Of a stretch of 64,000 bases of DNA, positions 40,265 through 47,079 are shown one piece after another. A program made the position numbers and the translations under genes. The stretch covers positions 1 through 64,000 of the forward strand of contig JAMXLF010000018.1 of NCBI GenBank assembly GCA_024281055.1, given 5' to 3'. A model generated the notes under the pieces. The model was given only the letters and a program-made list of their open reading frames with translations, ran no database searches and had not been told where the DNA came from. This stretch comes from Geobacteraceae bacterium. GTDB taxonomy: Bacteria > Desulfobacterota > Desulfuromonadia > Geobacterales > Geobacteraceae. The first letter of the stretch is position 1. The number at the start of each line of letters is the position of its first letter.

Positions 40265-40885
40265 GTGAGCGTGACGGATGAAAATGCCAGAGGGATTGTC
40301 GCCATCGCGGCCTCGACCGGCGGTCCTTACGTGCTCGCCCGGATTTTCGAGCAACTGCCGGGAGATTATCCCGTGCCGATCGTTGTCGCCCAGCACATCT
40401 CCGACGGCTTTGCCGAGGGAATGGCGGACTGGCTGAACGACAAGACGGCCCTGGAGATCGTTACGCCGGCCCACGGGGTCCCTCTCCGTCCCGGCCGCGT
40501 GTACGTCGCTCCTCCCGAATTCAACATGAGGGTCGGTGCGCGGAAAGTAGCGGAGCTGTTCGAACGGCAACCCCATGAAATCCATCACCCTTCCTGCGAC
40601 ATCCTCCTCTGCTCGGCGGCGGAAGTGTACGGCAGGAGCTGCATCGGCGTCATCCTCACCGGCATGGGGAGCGACGGCGTCGCCGGGATCCGGAAGATAA
40701 GGGAAGCTGGGGGGACCACAATCGCCCAGGATGAGGCCTCCTCCCTGATTTTCGGCATGCCGCGGCTGGCCATCGAAAGCGGCTGCATCGACAGCGCCCT
40801 CTCCCCGGAAGGGATCGCCGCCGAGCTCGTCCGCCTCCGGCATCGCGCCGCGGGGAGAGTGGTCGCCGTCGGGGCCCGGCAATGA
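40265..40885 (+). CDS. cheB: Single-domain CheB methylesterase
   Basis: 206 residues with only the C-terminal methylesterase domain of CheB. Catalytic triad segments: AIAASTGGPYVLAR (Ser), VVAQHISDGFAEGMADWLN (His) and GVILTGMGSDGVAGIRKI (Asp). The N-terminal receiver that normally controls CheB is absent, so its activity is not tuned by phosphorylation. I place the start at GTG 40265 (GGGGAGG ten bases upstream); GTG 40244 is also possible. The end overlaps cheR by 4 bases. Confidence 0.9.
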   Translation: MSVTDENARGIVAIAASTGGPYVLARIFEQLPGDYPVPIVVAQHISDGFAEGMADWLNDKTALEIVTPAHGVPLRPGRVYVAPPEFNMRVGARKVAELFERQPHEIHHPSCDILLCSAAEVYGRSCIGVILTGMGSDGVAGIRKIREAGGTTIAQDEASSLIFGMPRLAIESGCIDSALSPEGIAAELVRLRHRAAGRVVAVGARQ

Positions 40886-42336
40886 TCGACCTCGTCCCCT
40901 TCCAGGACTTTTTCGTCGAAAAGTGCGGCCTGCTGTTCGAGAACGAGCGGCAGAAGGTCCTGACGAGCGGCCTCCGGAGCAGAATGGCTGCGCGGCGGGT
41001 TGCGGCCGCCGCGTACCTCGACCTCCTGATGCGGGACGAGGAGGAGTTCGGTCGCCTCGTGGAGCTCGTGACGGTCAACGAGACCTATTTTTTCCGCGAG
41101 CCGGCTCACCTGGAGATCCTGGCGGCTCGTCTCGTCCCCGAGCTTCTCCGCAAGGGGAGGAACGGTGAAAAGATCAGGATCGTGAGCGCCGGCTGCTCCA
41201 CGGGGGAGGAGGCCTACTCCATCGCCATCGCCCTCTGGGAGAGCTACGGTTCGCTTGCTGCCACCCTCTTCGATGTCGTCGCCGTGGACATCGACGTCGG
41301 GGCCATAACCAGGGGGTGGGCGGGGATTTACGGCAGGGGGTCGTTTCGCGGTTTCGGGGAGGAACTGCTGGCCAGGCATTTCGTTGCGACCGCCAACGGG
41401 CTCTACCGGGTAAAGGAGCACGTACGCGGCCTCGTGACGTTCGCTCCCGTGAACCTCCGCAGCGGGCTGTATCCCGGGGTGATGGAGGGGGCCGACGTCA
41501 TCTTCTACCGCAACGTCTCCATCTACTTTCCCGCACCGGTGCAGCGGGAGATCTTCGCCAACCTCGCCCGGACCCTCAGCGACGGCGGCTATCTCCTCGT
41601 CAGCGCCACGGAAACGATCCACCACGATATCGGGGTCCTCTCCCTGGTGGAGATCGACGGCAGTTTTCTCTACCGGAAAAGGCCCGGCGCGGGCAGGGAG
41701 TATCGGCTTCCCGCTCCGCTTCCTCCCGTTGGTTCGCCGTCGTTACCCCGCACCGCGCCGGTCCGCGGCAAAGAGAAACGCGATCCGGCTAACGTCGGGC
41801 CCCGGTCGCGTTTCGCCGGCACTGCCGCGCTTCCCGAGGCGAGCTTCGAGCGAGCACTGACGCTGGCGAGGGACAAGGAGTACGGCGGGGCCCTCGGGGA
41901 GCTGGAGAGGCTCCTCGCCGCGGATCCCGGCTCTGCCAGGGGGCACACGCTGAAGGGGAGCATCCTCATCAACCTGAACCGGTTCGTCGAGGCGACCGCG
42001 GCCTGCGAGGCGGCCCTGGAGGCTGACCGGTGGTGGCTGGAGGGGCACCTGCTCCTCGGCGTCATCGCCCGGTTCGCCAACCGGGAGGACGATGCGTACT
42101 GCCGCTTCAGGGAGGCGCTCTACATCGAGCCCTCTTGCTGGCTCGCCCATTTCTACCTGGCGGAGATCCACGCCGCCCGGGGAGAGGCGCAGAGCGCCCG
42201 GCGCGAGTACGAGCTGGTCATGAAGATCGTCGGGAAAGGTGAGCGTCTGGATGCGGGGCTGACCTTCTTCCCGCTTGCGTTTCAGGCGGAGCAGATGGTG
42301 AACCTCTGCCGGCATAATCTGGGGAAGCTTGCATAG
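40882..42336 (+). CDS. cheR: CheR methyltransferase with C-terminal TPR
   Basis: 484 residues. CheR N-domain plus SAM domain (about 1-270): TVNETYFFREPAHLEIL, VSAGCSTGEEAYSIAIALWE (SAM motif), and VIFYRNVSIYF, in which the usual CRNVLIYF is altered. A linker (275-330) is followed by TPR-like repeats (about 335-470: LAADPGSARGHTLKGSI, HLLLGVIARFANREDDA). CheR-TPR proteins belong to alternative chemosensory systems (such as type IV pilus or Frz-like). Overlaps cheB (ATGA). Confidence 0.93.
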   Translation: MIDLVPFQDFFVEKCGLLFENERQKVLTSGLRSRMAARRVAAAAYLDLLMRDEEEFGRLVELVTVNETYFFREPAHLEILAARLVPELLRKGRNGEKIRIVSAGCSTGEEAYSIAIALWESYGSLAATLFDVVAVDIDVGAITRGWAGIYGRGSFRGFGEELLARHFVATANGLYRVKEHVRGLVTFAPVNLRSGLYPGVMEGADVIFYRNVSIYFPAPVQREIFANLARTLSDGGYLLVSATETIHHDIGVLSLVEIDGSFLYRKRPGAGREYRLPAPLPPVGSPSLPRTAPVRGKEKRDPANVGPRSRFAGTAALPEASFERALTLARDKEYGGALGELERLLAADPGSARGHTLKGSILINLNRFVEATAACEAALEADRWWLEGHLLLGVIARFANREDDAYCRFREALYIEPSCWLAHFYLAEIHAARGEAQSARREYELVMKIVGKGERLDAGLTFFPLAFQAEQMVNLCRHNLGKLA

Positions 42337-42425
42337 TTAAGCTCCCAGGGGTAGGCGTTCAGGACGGCTAAGGGGGCGTTGGCAGGAAGTACTATTGAAA
42401 AGTCACCACGTGCTGTGGCCATTAG

Positions 42426-42731
42426 CTATGCCGCATTTCTGAAAGGCTTGACTTCGCGTTCGATCCGCTCAGCCAGCCCGATCTCGGCGGTTTCCAGGTC
42501 GTACTGGGCCTGAAGGTTCATCCAGCTTTGCGCATCGGTGCCGAAGAAACGGGCGAAACGCAGAGCGGTGTCGGCAGTGATGGCGCGTTTGCCGGCACAG
42601 ATTTCATCGATGCGGCGCTGGGGGACGCCGATCTCCTTGGCGAGCCGGTAGCGGGTCAGGCCCATCGGTTTCAGGAAGTCTTCGAGAAGGATTTCGCCGG
42701 GATGTACCGGCGGGAGGTCACGCTTGATCAT
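42426..42731 (-). CDS. higA: HigA-type antitoxin (XRE family)
   Basis: 101 residues with PPVHPGEILLEDFLKPMGLT, the family start of HigA/VapI, then the HTH KEIGVPQRRIDEICAGKRA, and ALRFARFFGTDAQSWMNLQ. It binds and neutralises the HigB toxin and represses the operon. It lies 13 bases downstream of higB on the same strand. The start at 42731 (ATGATCAAGCG) is the conserved one. Confidence 0.93.
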   Translation of the reverse strand: MIKRDLPPVHPGEILLEDFLKPMGLTRYRLAKEIGVPQRRIDEICAGKRAITADTALRFARFFGTDAQSWMNLQAQYDLETAEIGLAERIEREVKPFRNAA

Positions 42732-42744
42732 GGTTGCATCTCCT

Positions 42745-43026
42745 TCAATGGTAGTCGACGATCTCGACGTCATGGGCCGTACCGTTCTCCCAACGGAAGC
42801 ATATCCGCCACTGCTCATTGATGCGAATGCTCCATTGGCCGGCCCGATTGCCGGTAAGCTGTTCGAGCCGGTTGCCGGGCGGGACGCGAAGAAAATCGAG
42901 GGTGGCCGCGGCGTTGATCTGCATGAGCTTGCGTTGTGCAACCCGTTGGACATCCTGCGGAAGTTTGGCCGAAAAGCGGCCGTGGAAAAGCTTCTCGGTC
43001 TCTTTGCACAAGAACGATACGATCAT
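42745..43026 (-). CDS. higB: HigB/RelE-type toxin
   Basis: 93 residues of the RelE-fold HigB family: IVSFLCKETEKLFHGRF at the start, then FLRVPPGNRLEQLTG, QWSIRINEQWRICFRWENG and a C-terminal VEIVDYH, the motif with catalytic and tail residues. HigB cuts mRNA on the ribosome. Both genes of this higBA pair are complete. They are minus-strand genes in a 26-kb run of plus-strand genes, between cheR and a broken copy of cheA. Confidence 0.93.
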   Translation of the reverse strand: MIVSFLCKETEKLFHGRFSAKLPQDVQRVAQRKLMQINAAATLDFLRVPPGNRLEQLTGNRAGQWSIRINEQWRICFRWENGTAHDVEIVDYH

Positions 43027-43032
43027 GGTTTA

Positions 43033-43061
43033 ATAGTACCGCTATGCGGTAGTATTGTCAA
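43033..43061 (-). promoter_or_regulatory. higBA promoter with overlapping operator
   Basis: On the minus strand TTGACA (43061-43056) and TACTAT (43038-43033) are 17 bases apart, a near-consensus sigma70 promoter. The spacer holds the palindrome ACCGC-TAT-GCGGT, extending to 10-base arms with one mismatch. HigA-type antitoxins repress such overlapping sites. Confidence 0.8.
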
Positions 43062-43091
43062 GCGATAGTAACGGCATGGAGAAGGTACGCG

Positions 43092-43244
43092 ATGGCGTTT
43101 GATCAGACTAAATTCCAGGTTCGCTTTCTCGAAGAGGCGCGGGAGCATAACAGCGGGCTCCTGGAGAGCGAACGGAACAGCGGTGATGCGGAGACAATGA
43201 TCGCCCTGATCCGTGCCGCCCATTCCCACAAGGATCAACCATGA
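43092..43244 (+). pseudogene. Truncated duplicate of the start of cheA (Hpt domain)
   Basis: A 50-codon frame with its own ribosome site (GAGAAGG) reads MAFDQTKF, RFLEEAREH, SGLLESERNSGDAETM and RAAHSHKDQP. It matches the first ~52 residues of the cheA at 48658 (MAFDQTKFLARFLEEAREHC, NALFRAAHTIKG) with four codons lost in the middle and a divergent end; even the bases before the ATG match. The candidate phospho-His is kept (His44), but the rest of the Hpt fold is gone. The TGA overlaps the ATG of the following sensor gene, so translation of the fragment may feed that gene. I read it as a recombination scar. Confidence 0.85.
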
Positions 43245-45823
43245 TCGACGTCAACAGCCTGCGCTCCATTGGCATTTTTAAAGAGTTCTCCCAGGAAGCG
43301 CTTGCCGGTATCATTCCCTGCCTGACGGAAAAAACCGTTCCGGCCGATACCACCATTATCTACCGTGGTGATCCTGGCTCCTCCATGTTCCTGATTCTGA
43401 ACGGCACGGTTGCGGTCACCCTCATCAACGATGAGGGGATCGAGTATACCCTTACCACACAGGGCAAGGGGGATGTCTTCGGCGAGATGGCTCTCATGAC
43501 CGGCGAGCCGCGATCCGCCAATGTAAAGGCTGTGACCGACGTTCACCTGGCCGAACTGAGCCAGGAGGCGTTTCTCGATCTTGTATCCGCTTTCCCCGTC
43601 CTCAATGAGAGCCTTCTTCGACTGGTGGCGCAACGGCGGGCCCGGAGCACGGTGCGGCAGCAATTCGCCCGGCTTGAGCGGGAAGAAGTGATCGCCAACC
43701 TGTTTGCCCAGCAGGCCCCCGAGATCGACCATTTCATCGGCACCACCAGATGGACGGCGGAAACCAACGCCGCCATCACGAGGCTCGCCGGGGCCGACGG
43801 CAACGTCCTCATCCTCGGCGAAAGGGGAACCGGCAAGGATCTCGCAGCACGGCTCATCCATATGCACGGGAAGGCGGAGAACCGGCCGCTCTATCATCTG
43901 GATTGCGCAAATCCGCCCCCTATCCAGCGCGATGGAGAAAGAGGAAAAGAAGGCGAGAAGGATGCCCTGCACCTGGAGATCGCCCAGGAGTCCGCACTGT
44001 TCGGTCACGGCGCGGGAGCCGGAACCTATGCCATGGGGATCAGGCGAGGGTATCTCGAACTGGCCGACCGGGGATGCGTGATCCTGGAGAATATCGAGGC
44101 CCTCTCCCCCCGCGTGCAGCGGCTGCTTGTCCAGTATCACCGGGAGGGTTCCTTTCTGCCGAAGGGAGGACGGCAGCAGGTGTCCAGCCGGTGCCGGCTG
44201 ATTGCCACCGCATCACGGCCGCTCGTGGAATTGACGGAAGGGGGGAGACTCGATCCCGAGCTCCTGGAGGTGATCAGTGCGCAGACCCTGCACCTCAAAC
44301 CGTTGCGGGAACGGAAAAAAGACATACCGGTCATTGCCGAGCATTTTCTCGACCAGTACAACCGGAAATTCGGCAAAGGGGTGTCAGGCTTCTCCAAAGA
44401 GGCATCGAACCTCCTGATCGACCACGGCTGGCCGCTCAATGTGGATGAGTTGCGCCAGGTGCTCGAACGCGCGGTTGCGATCGCCGAAGAGAGCACCATC
44501 ACCGAGAGGGAAATATTCCTGAATCTTCCCTCCTTCTCCGCCACCGGCAAATTCAATCTGCTGAGGATCCCCTCCGTGCGGGATCTGCTGGGCCATCCCA
44601 TGTTTCCCGCCGGGCTGCAGTACGTTACCATCCCGGTCATCGTCATCCTGATAGCCTATACCCTGGCCGGTCCCCGGGACAACAACCTCGCAAACCTCGT
44701 GGTCTGGGCCGTCTGGTGGCCGATCCTCATCGTTTCGATTTTTTTCACCGGCCGGAGCTGGTGCGCCTATTGCCCGATGCCTTCTCTCGGGGGGTATCTC
44801 AGCCGGTTCCGGAAAAAATTTCTCCCCGTGCCGGGGGTGGTGCTGAAGTACGGTATCTGGCTGGGTATCGTCGGTTTCGTCATCATCTATCAGGCCGAGC
44901 ACCTTTTCCGGATGTTCGAGGATGCGCGCGCCACCGGATTTCTCCTCCTCACCATCCTCTCGGGCGCAACGGTCACCACGCTCCTCTTCGGCAGGCGCTC
45001 CTGGTGCAAGCATGTCTGTCCGCTGGGCAGGATGGTGGCCCAGTTCGCAACCATCTCCCTGCTGGAACTCGGCAGCAACAGCAACGTCTGTTCGAGCCAG
45101 TGTCGCACCCATGACTGCGTGAAGGCGGGTAATTGCCCCATGGGGCTTCACCCTTCCGCCGCGTCGGTCAGCAAAGACTGCATCTTCTGTCTTTCCTGCG
45201 TGAAGAGCTGCGAGCATCGCTCTGTGCGCATCGATGCCCGGTTCCCGTGGCTGGAGCTCCTCCGCAAAGAGAAGTGGGAATTCAGCGGCGCCCTGTTCGC
45301 CGTTTTTCTGACTGCCTGCGTGCTCGCGATCAAACTTCCGGAATGGGGGCCTTTCAGGAGATTCATCCTGCACGAACCGGAACCGACCCGCTCGCTGCTG
45401 GCCGGGTTCAGGGAAGGGTTGCCCGTTCTGTCCGGTTTCGTCGCGTTGCCGCTCCTTGTTTCCGGTTTTCCCGCCAGGAAGGACTGGAGCCGTCATTTCA
45501 GCCTTTCCGGCTATGTCTACCTGTTTGTCGCGTTTTCCGGCTGCTTCGACATTTACCTGCACGAGTTCGTCTACAAAGGCCACAACCTGCTCCCGTGGGC
45601 GGTGCACCTTTTCAGTTTCGGCTCCCTGGAGTTGCCCGATTCGCTGACGCCCAACCTCGGAACGATGAAAGCCCTGTTCCCTATCATTACCCTTGCGGGG
45701 GGGATTCCTTCGCTTCTGATGCTGAGGACGCTCGCGGACAAATACGCGTTCCCCCCGTATCTGTACCGGGGCCATCAGGTAATCCTTTTTGTGTGCATGC
45801 TGCTGTTTCTGCTTATTCTGTAG
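43241..45823 (+). CDS. cNMP-binding / AAA+ (sigma54-like) / membrane polyferredoxin fusion
   Basis: 860 residues in three parts. (1) A cyclic-nucleotide-binding barrel (about 1-130): FKEFSQEAL, GDPGSSMFLILNGTVAVTLI, and the phosphate cassette GDVFGEMALMTGEPRSANV. (2) An AAA+ domain of the sigma54-activator type (about 160-420): GERGTGKDLAARLIH is intact, but GAFTGA is replaced by GAGAGTYAMG and Walker B DEIG by ENIE; no HTH follows. (3) A membrane part (about 465-860) with six or more hydrophobic helices and NapH/CcoG-like cysteine motifs: SWCAYCPMP, SWCKHVCPLG, CSSQCRTHDCVKAGNCP and CIFCLSCVKSC. I infer a membrane redox or electron-transfer receptor controlled by a cyclic nucleotide. Its AAA+ probably cannot activate sigma54. 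Confidence 0.9.
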   Translation: MIDVNSLRSIGIFKEFSQEALAGIIPCLTEKTVPADTTIIYRGDPGSSMFLILNGTVAVTLINDEGIEYTLTTQGKGDVFGEMALMTGEPRSANVKAVTDVHLAELSQEAFLDLVSAFPVLNESLLRLVAQRRARSTVRQQFARLEREEVIANLFAQQAPEIDHFIGTTRWTAETNAAITRLAGADGNVLILGERGTGKDLAARLIHMHGKAENRPLYHLDCANPPPIQRDGERGKEGEKDALHLEIAQESALFGHGAGAGTYAMGIRRGYLELADRGCVILENIEALSPRVQRLLVQYHREGSFLPKGGRQQVSSRCRLIATASRPLVELTEGGRLDPELLEVISAQTLHLKPLRERKKDIPVIAEHFLDQYNRKFGKGVSGFSKEASNLLIDHGWPLNVDELRQVLERAVAIAEESTITEREIFLNLPSFSATGKFNLLRIPSVRDLLGHPMFPAGLQYVTIPVIVILIAYTLAGPRDNNLANLVVWAVWWPILIVSIFFTGRSWCAYCPMPSLGGYLSRFRKKFLPVPGVVLKYGIWLGIVGFVIIYQAEHLFRMFEDARATGFLLLTILSGATVTTLLFGRRSWCKHVCPLGRMVAQFATISLLELGSNSNVCSSQCRTHDCVKAGNCPMGLHPSAASVSKDCIFCLSCVKSCEHRSVRIDARFPWLELLRKEKWEFSGALFAVFLTACVLAIKLPEWGPFRRFILHEPEPTRSLLAGFREGLPVLSGFVALPLLVSGFPARKDWSRHFSLSGYVYLFVAFSGCFDIYLHEFVYKGHNLLPWAVHLFSFGSLELPDSLTPNLGTMKALFPIITLAGGIPSLLMLRTLADKYAFPPYLYRGHQVILFVCMLLFLLIL

Positions 45824-45859
45824 CTTCAGCCCGTTCGACACGAACTTTGGGGTAGAAAC

Positions 45860-46624
45860 GTGATGAAAATAAAGTTTATCGGTGTAGGTTCACAGTTTTC
45901 GGGTCTGGACCAGTATCAGTCCAATATGGTGATTACGGCACCGGGAGGAAGGAAGCTCCTCATCGACTGCGGCAGCGATGCCCGGTTCTCCCTGGCCGAG
46001 AGCGGAATGTGCCCGGCCGACCTGGACGCCGTCTATGTGTCGCACCTGCATGGCGACCACATCGGTGGACTCGAATGGCTGGCGCTCAGTACCTACTTCT
46101 CGCCGCACCCGCGGCGGCTCACCCTCTTCAGTGAGGAGCGGACGATGGCATCGCTGTGGGAACATTCGCTGCGCGGCGGATTGCACTGCATCCGGGCGAA
46201 GGAGATGGAGCTGGAAGATTACTTTCTCCGCCACCCCGTTGCCGCCGGGGGGACGTTCACGTGGCAGGAGATCCGCTTTACCCTCTGCCGGATGCCGCAC
46301 ATCGCCAACAGCGCCGGTTGCCACGACAGCCACGGATTGCTCCTGGAAGCGAAGGATGCCCGGATATTCATAACGACCGACACGCAGTTCGTGCCGGAGT
46401 TCATCGAAAAAACAGCCGAGTGTGCAGATCTCATTTTTCATGACTGTGAGACATCGCCCGTCAAGACCATGGTGCATGCCCACTACGAGCAGTTGCGCAC
46501 GCTCCCTGCAGCGGTCAAAAGCAAGATCTGGCTGTACCATTACCAGGAAGGCCATCCGTACCACCCCGCAGAGGACGGTTTCAGGGGATTTGTCGTCAAG
46601 GGACAGGAATTCCTGGTGCCTTGA
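45860..46624 (+). CDS. Metallo-beta-lactamase-fold hydrolase
   Basis: 254 residues. Family signature VSHLHGDHIGGLEW (HxHxDH, about residues 61-70), then RMPHIANSAG, ITTDTQFVPEF, FHDCETSPVKTMVHAHYEQL, typical of the RNase Z/phosphodiesterase-like branch. GTG at 45860 or ATG at 45863 may be used. It lies 36 bases after the sensor gene and may be a cyclic-dinucleotide or cAMP phosphodiesterase; RNase activity is equally possible (inference). Confidence 0.85.
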   Translation: MMKIKFIGVGSQFSGLDQYQSNMVITAPGGRKLLIDCGSDARFSLAESGMCPADLDAVYVSHLHGDHIGGLEWLALSTYFSPHPRRLTLFSEERTMASLWEHSLRGGLHCIRAKEMELEDYFLRHPVAAGGTFTWQEIRFTLCRMPHIANSAGCHDSHGLLLEAKDARIFITTDTQFVPEFIEKTAECADLIFHDCETSPVKTMVHAHYEQLRTLPAAVKSKIWLYHYQEGHPYHPAEDGFRGFVVKGQEFLVP

Positions 46625-46649
46625 TTTCGATCAACCGGAGAACAGCAAA

Positions 46650-47075
46650 TTGAAACGTACCTGGAAAGAAATCCAGTCAGCCCCCGGAGAGGTGCAACTC
46701 CTTGCGCTGGCCATCTTCCTGATCGGGATGCATAGCCTCATCCTCGGGACCTTTATTTATTTTTTCACCGACTTGTTTTACCGGCTGTTTTTTAGGGCAA
46801 ACGTCGAGAATTTCTTTTTTGTCAAGCAATCGGGACTCTTCCTCTTCTGCATCGGCCTTTTTTACCTCGCGTCTCTTGCCAACCTGAAACGGAGCAAATA
46901 TCAAGTGGTCGCCATAATTCTCACCAAAACCCTGGCTGTGCTGTTTCTCCTTGCCAATGCCCGGCTTGCCGTCCGGCCGGGGATTCTCCTTGTTGCCGCA
47001 TCACTGGACGGCATGATGGCCGCTCTCCTGATCGCATGCCTGCGAAATGCACGGCCGGCATTCGAGTCGAGGTAA
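46650..47075 (+). CDS. Four-helix membrane protein of unknown function
   Basis: 141 residues from a TTG at 46650 (GGAG about 9 bases upstream). Four hydrophobic stretches (about 16-40, 57-78, 85-103, 108-130). No family recognised. It sits between the metallohydrolase and the cyclase gene; the next start is 4 bases after its stop, so it is part of the operon. Confidence 0.65.
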   Translation: MKRTWKEIQSAPGEVQLLALAIFLIGMHSLILGTFIYFFTDLFYRLFFRANVENFFFVKQSGLFLFCIGLFYLASLANLKRSKYQVVAIILTKTLAVLFLLANARLAVRPGILLVAASLDGMMAALLIACLRNARPAFESR

Positions 47076-47079
47076 CAGC

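Noticed and set aside
43241-45823. Calling the fusion protein a sigma54 activator
   Set aside because: GAFTGA and Walker B Asp are lost and there is no HTH; the membrane Fe-S part replaces the DNA-binding end.
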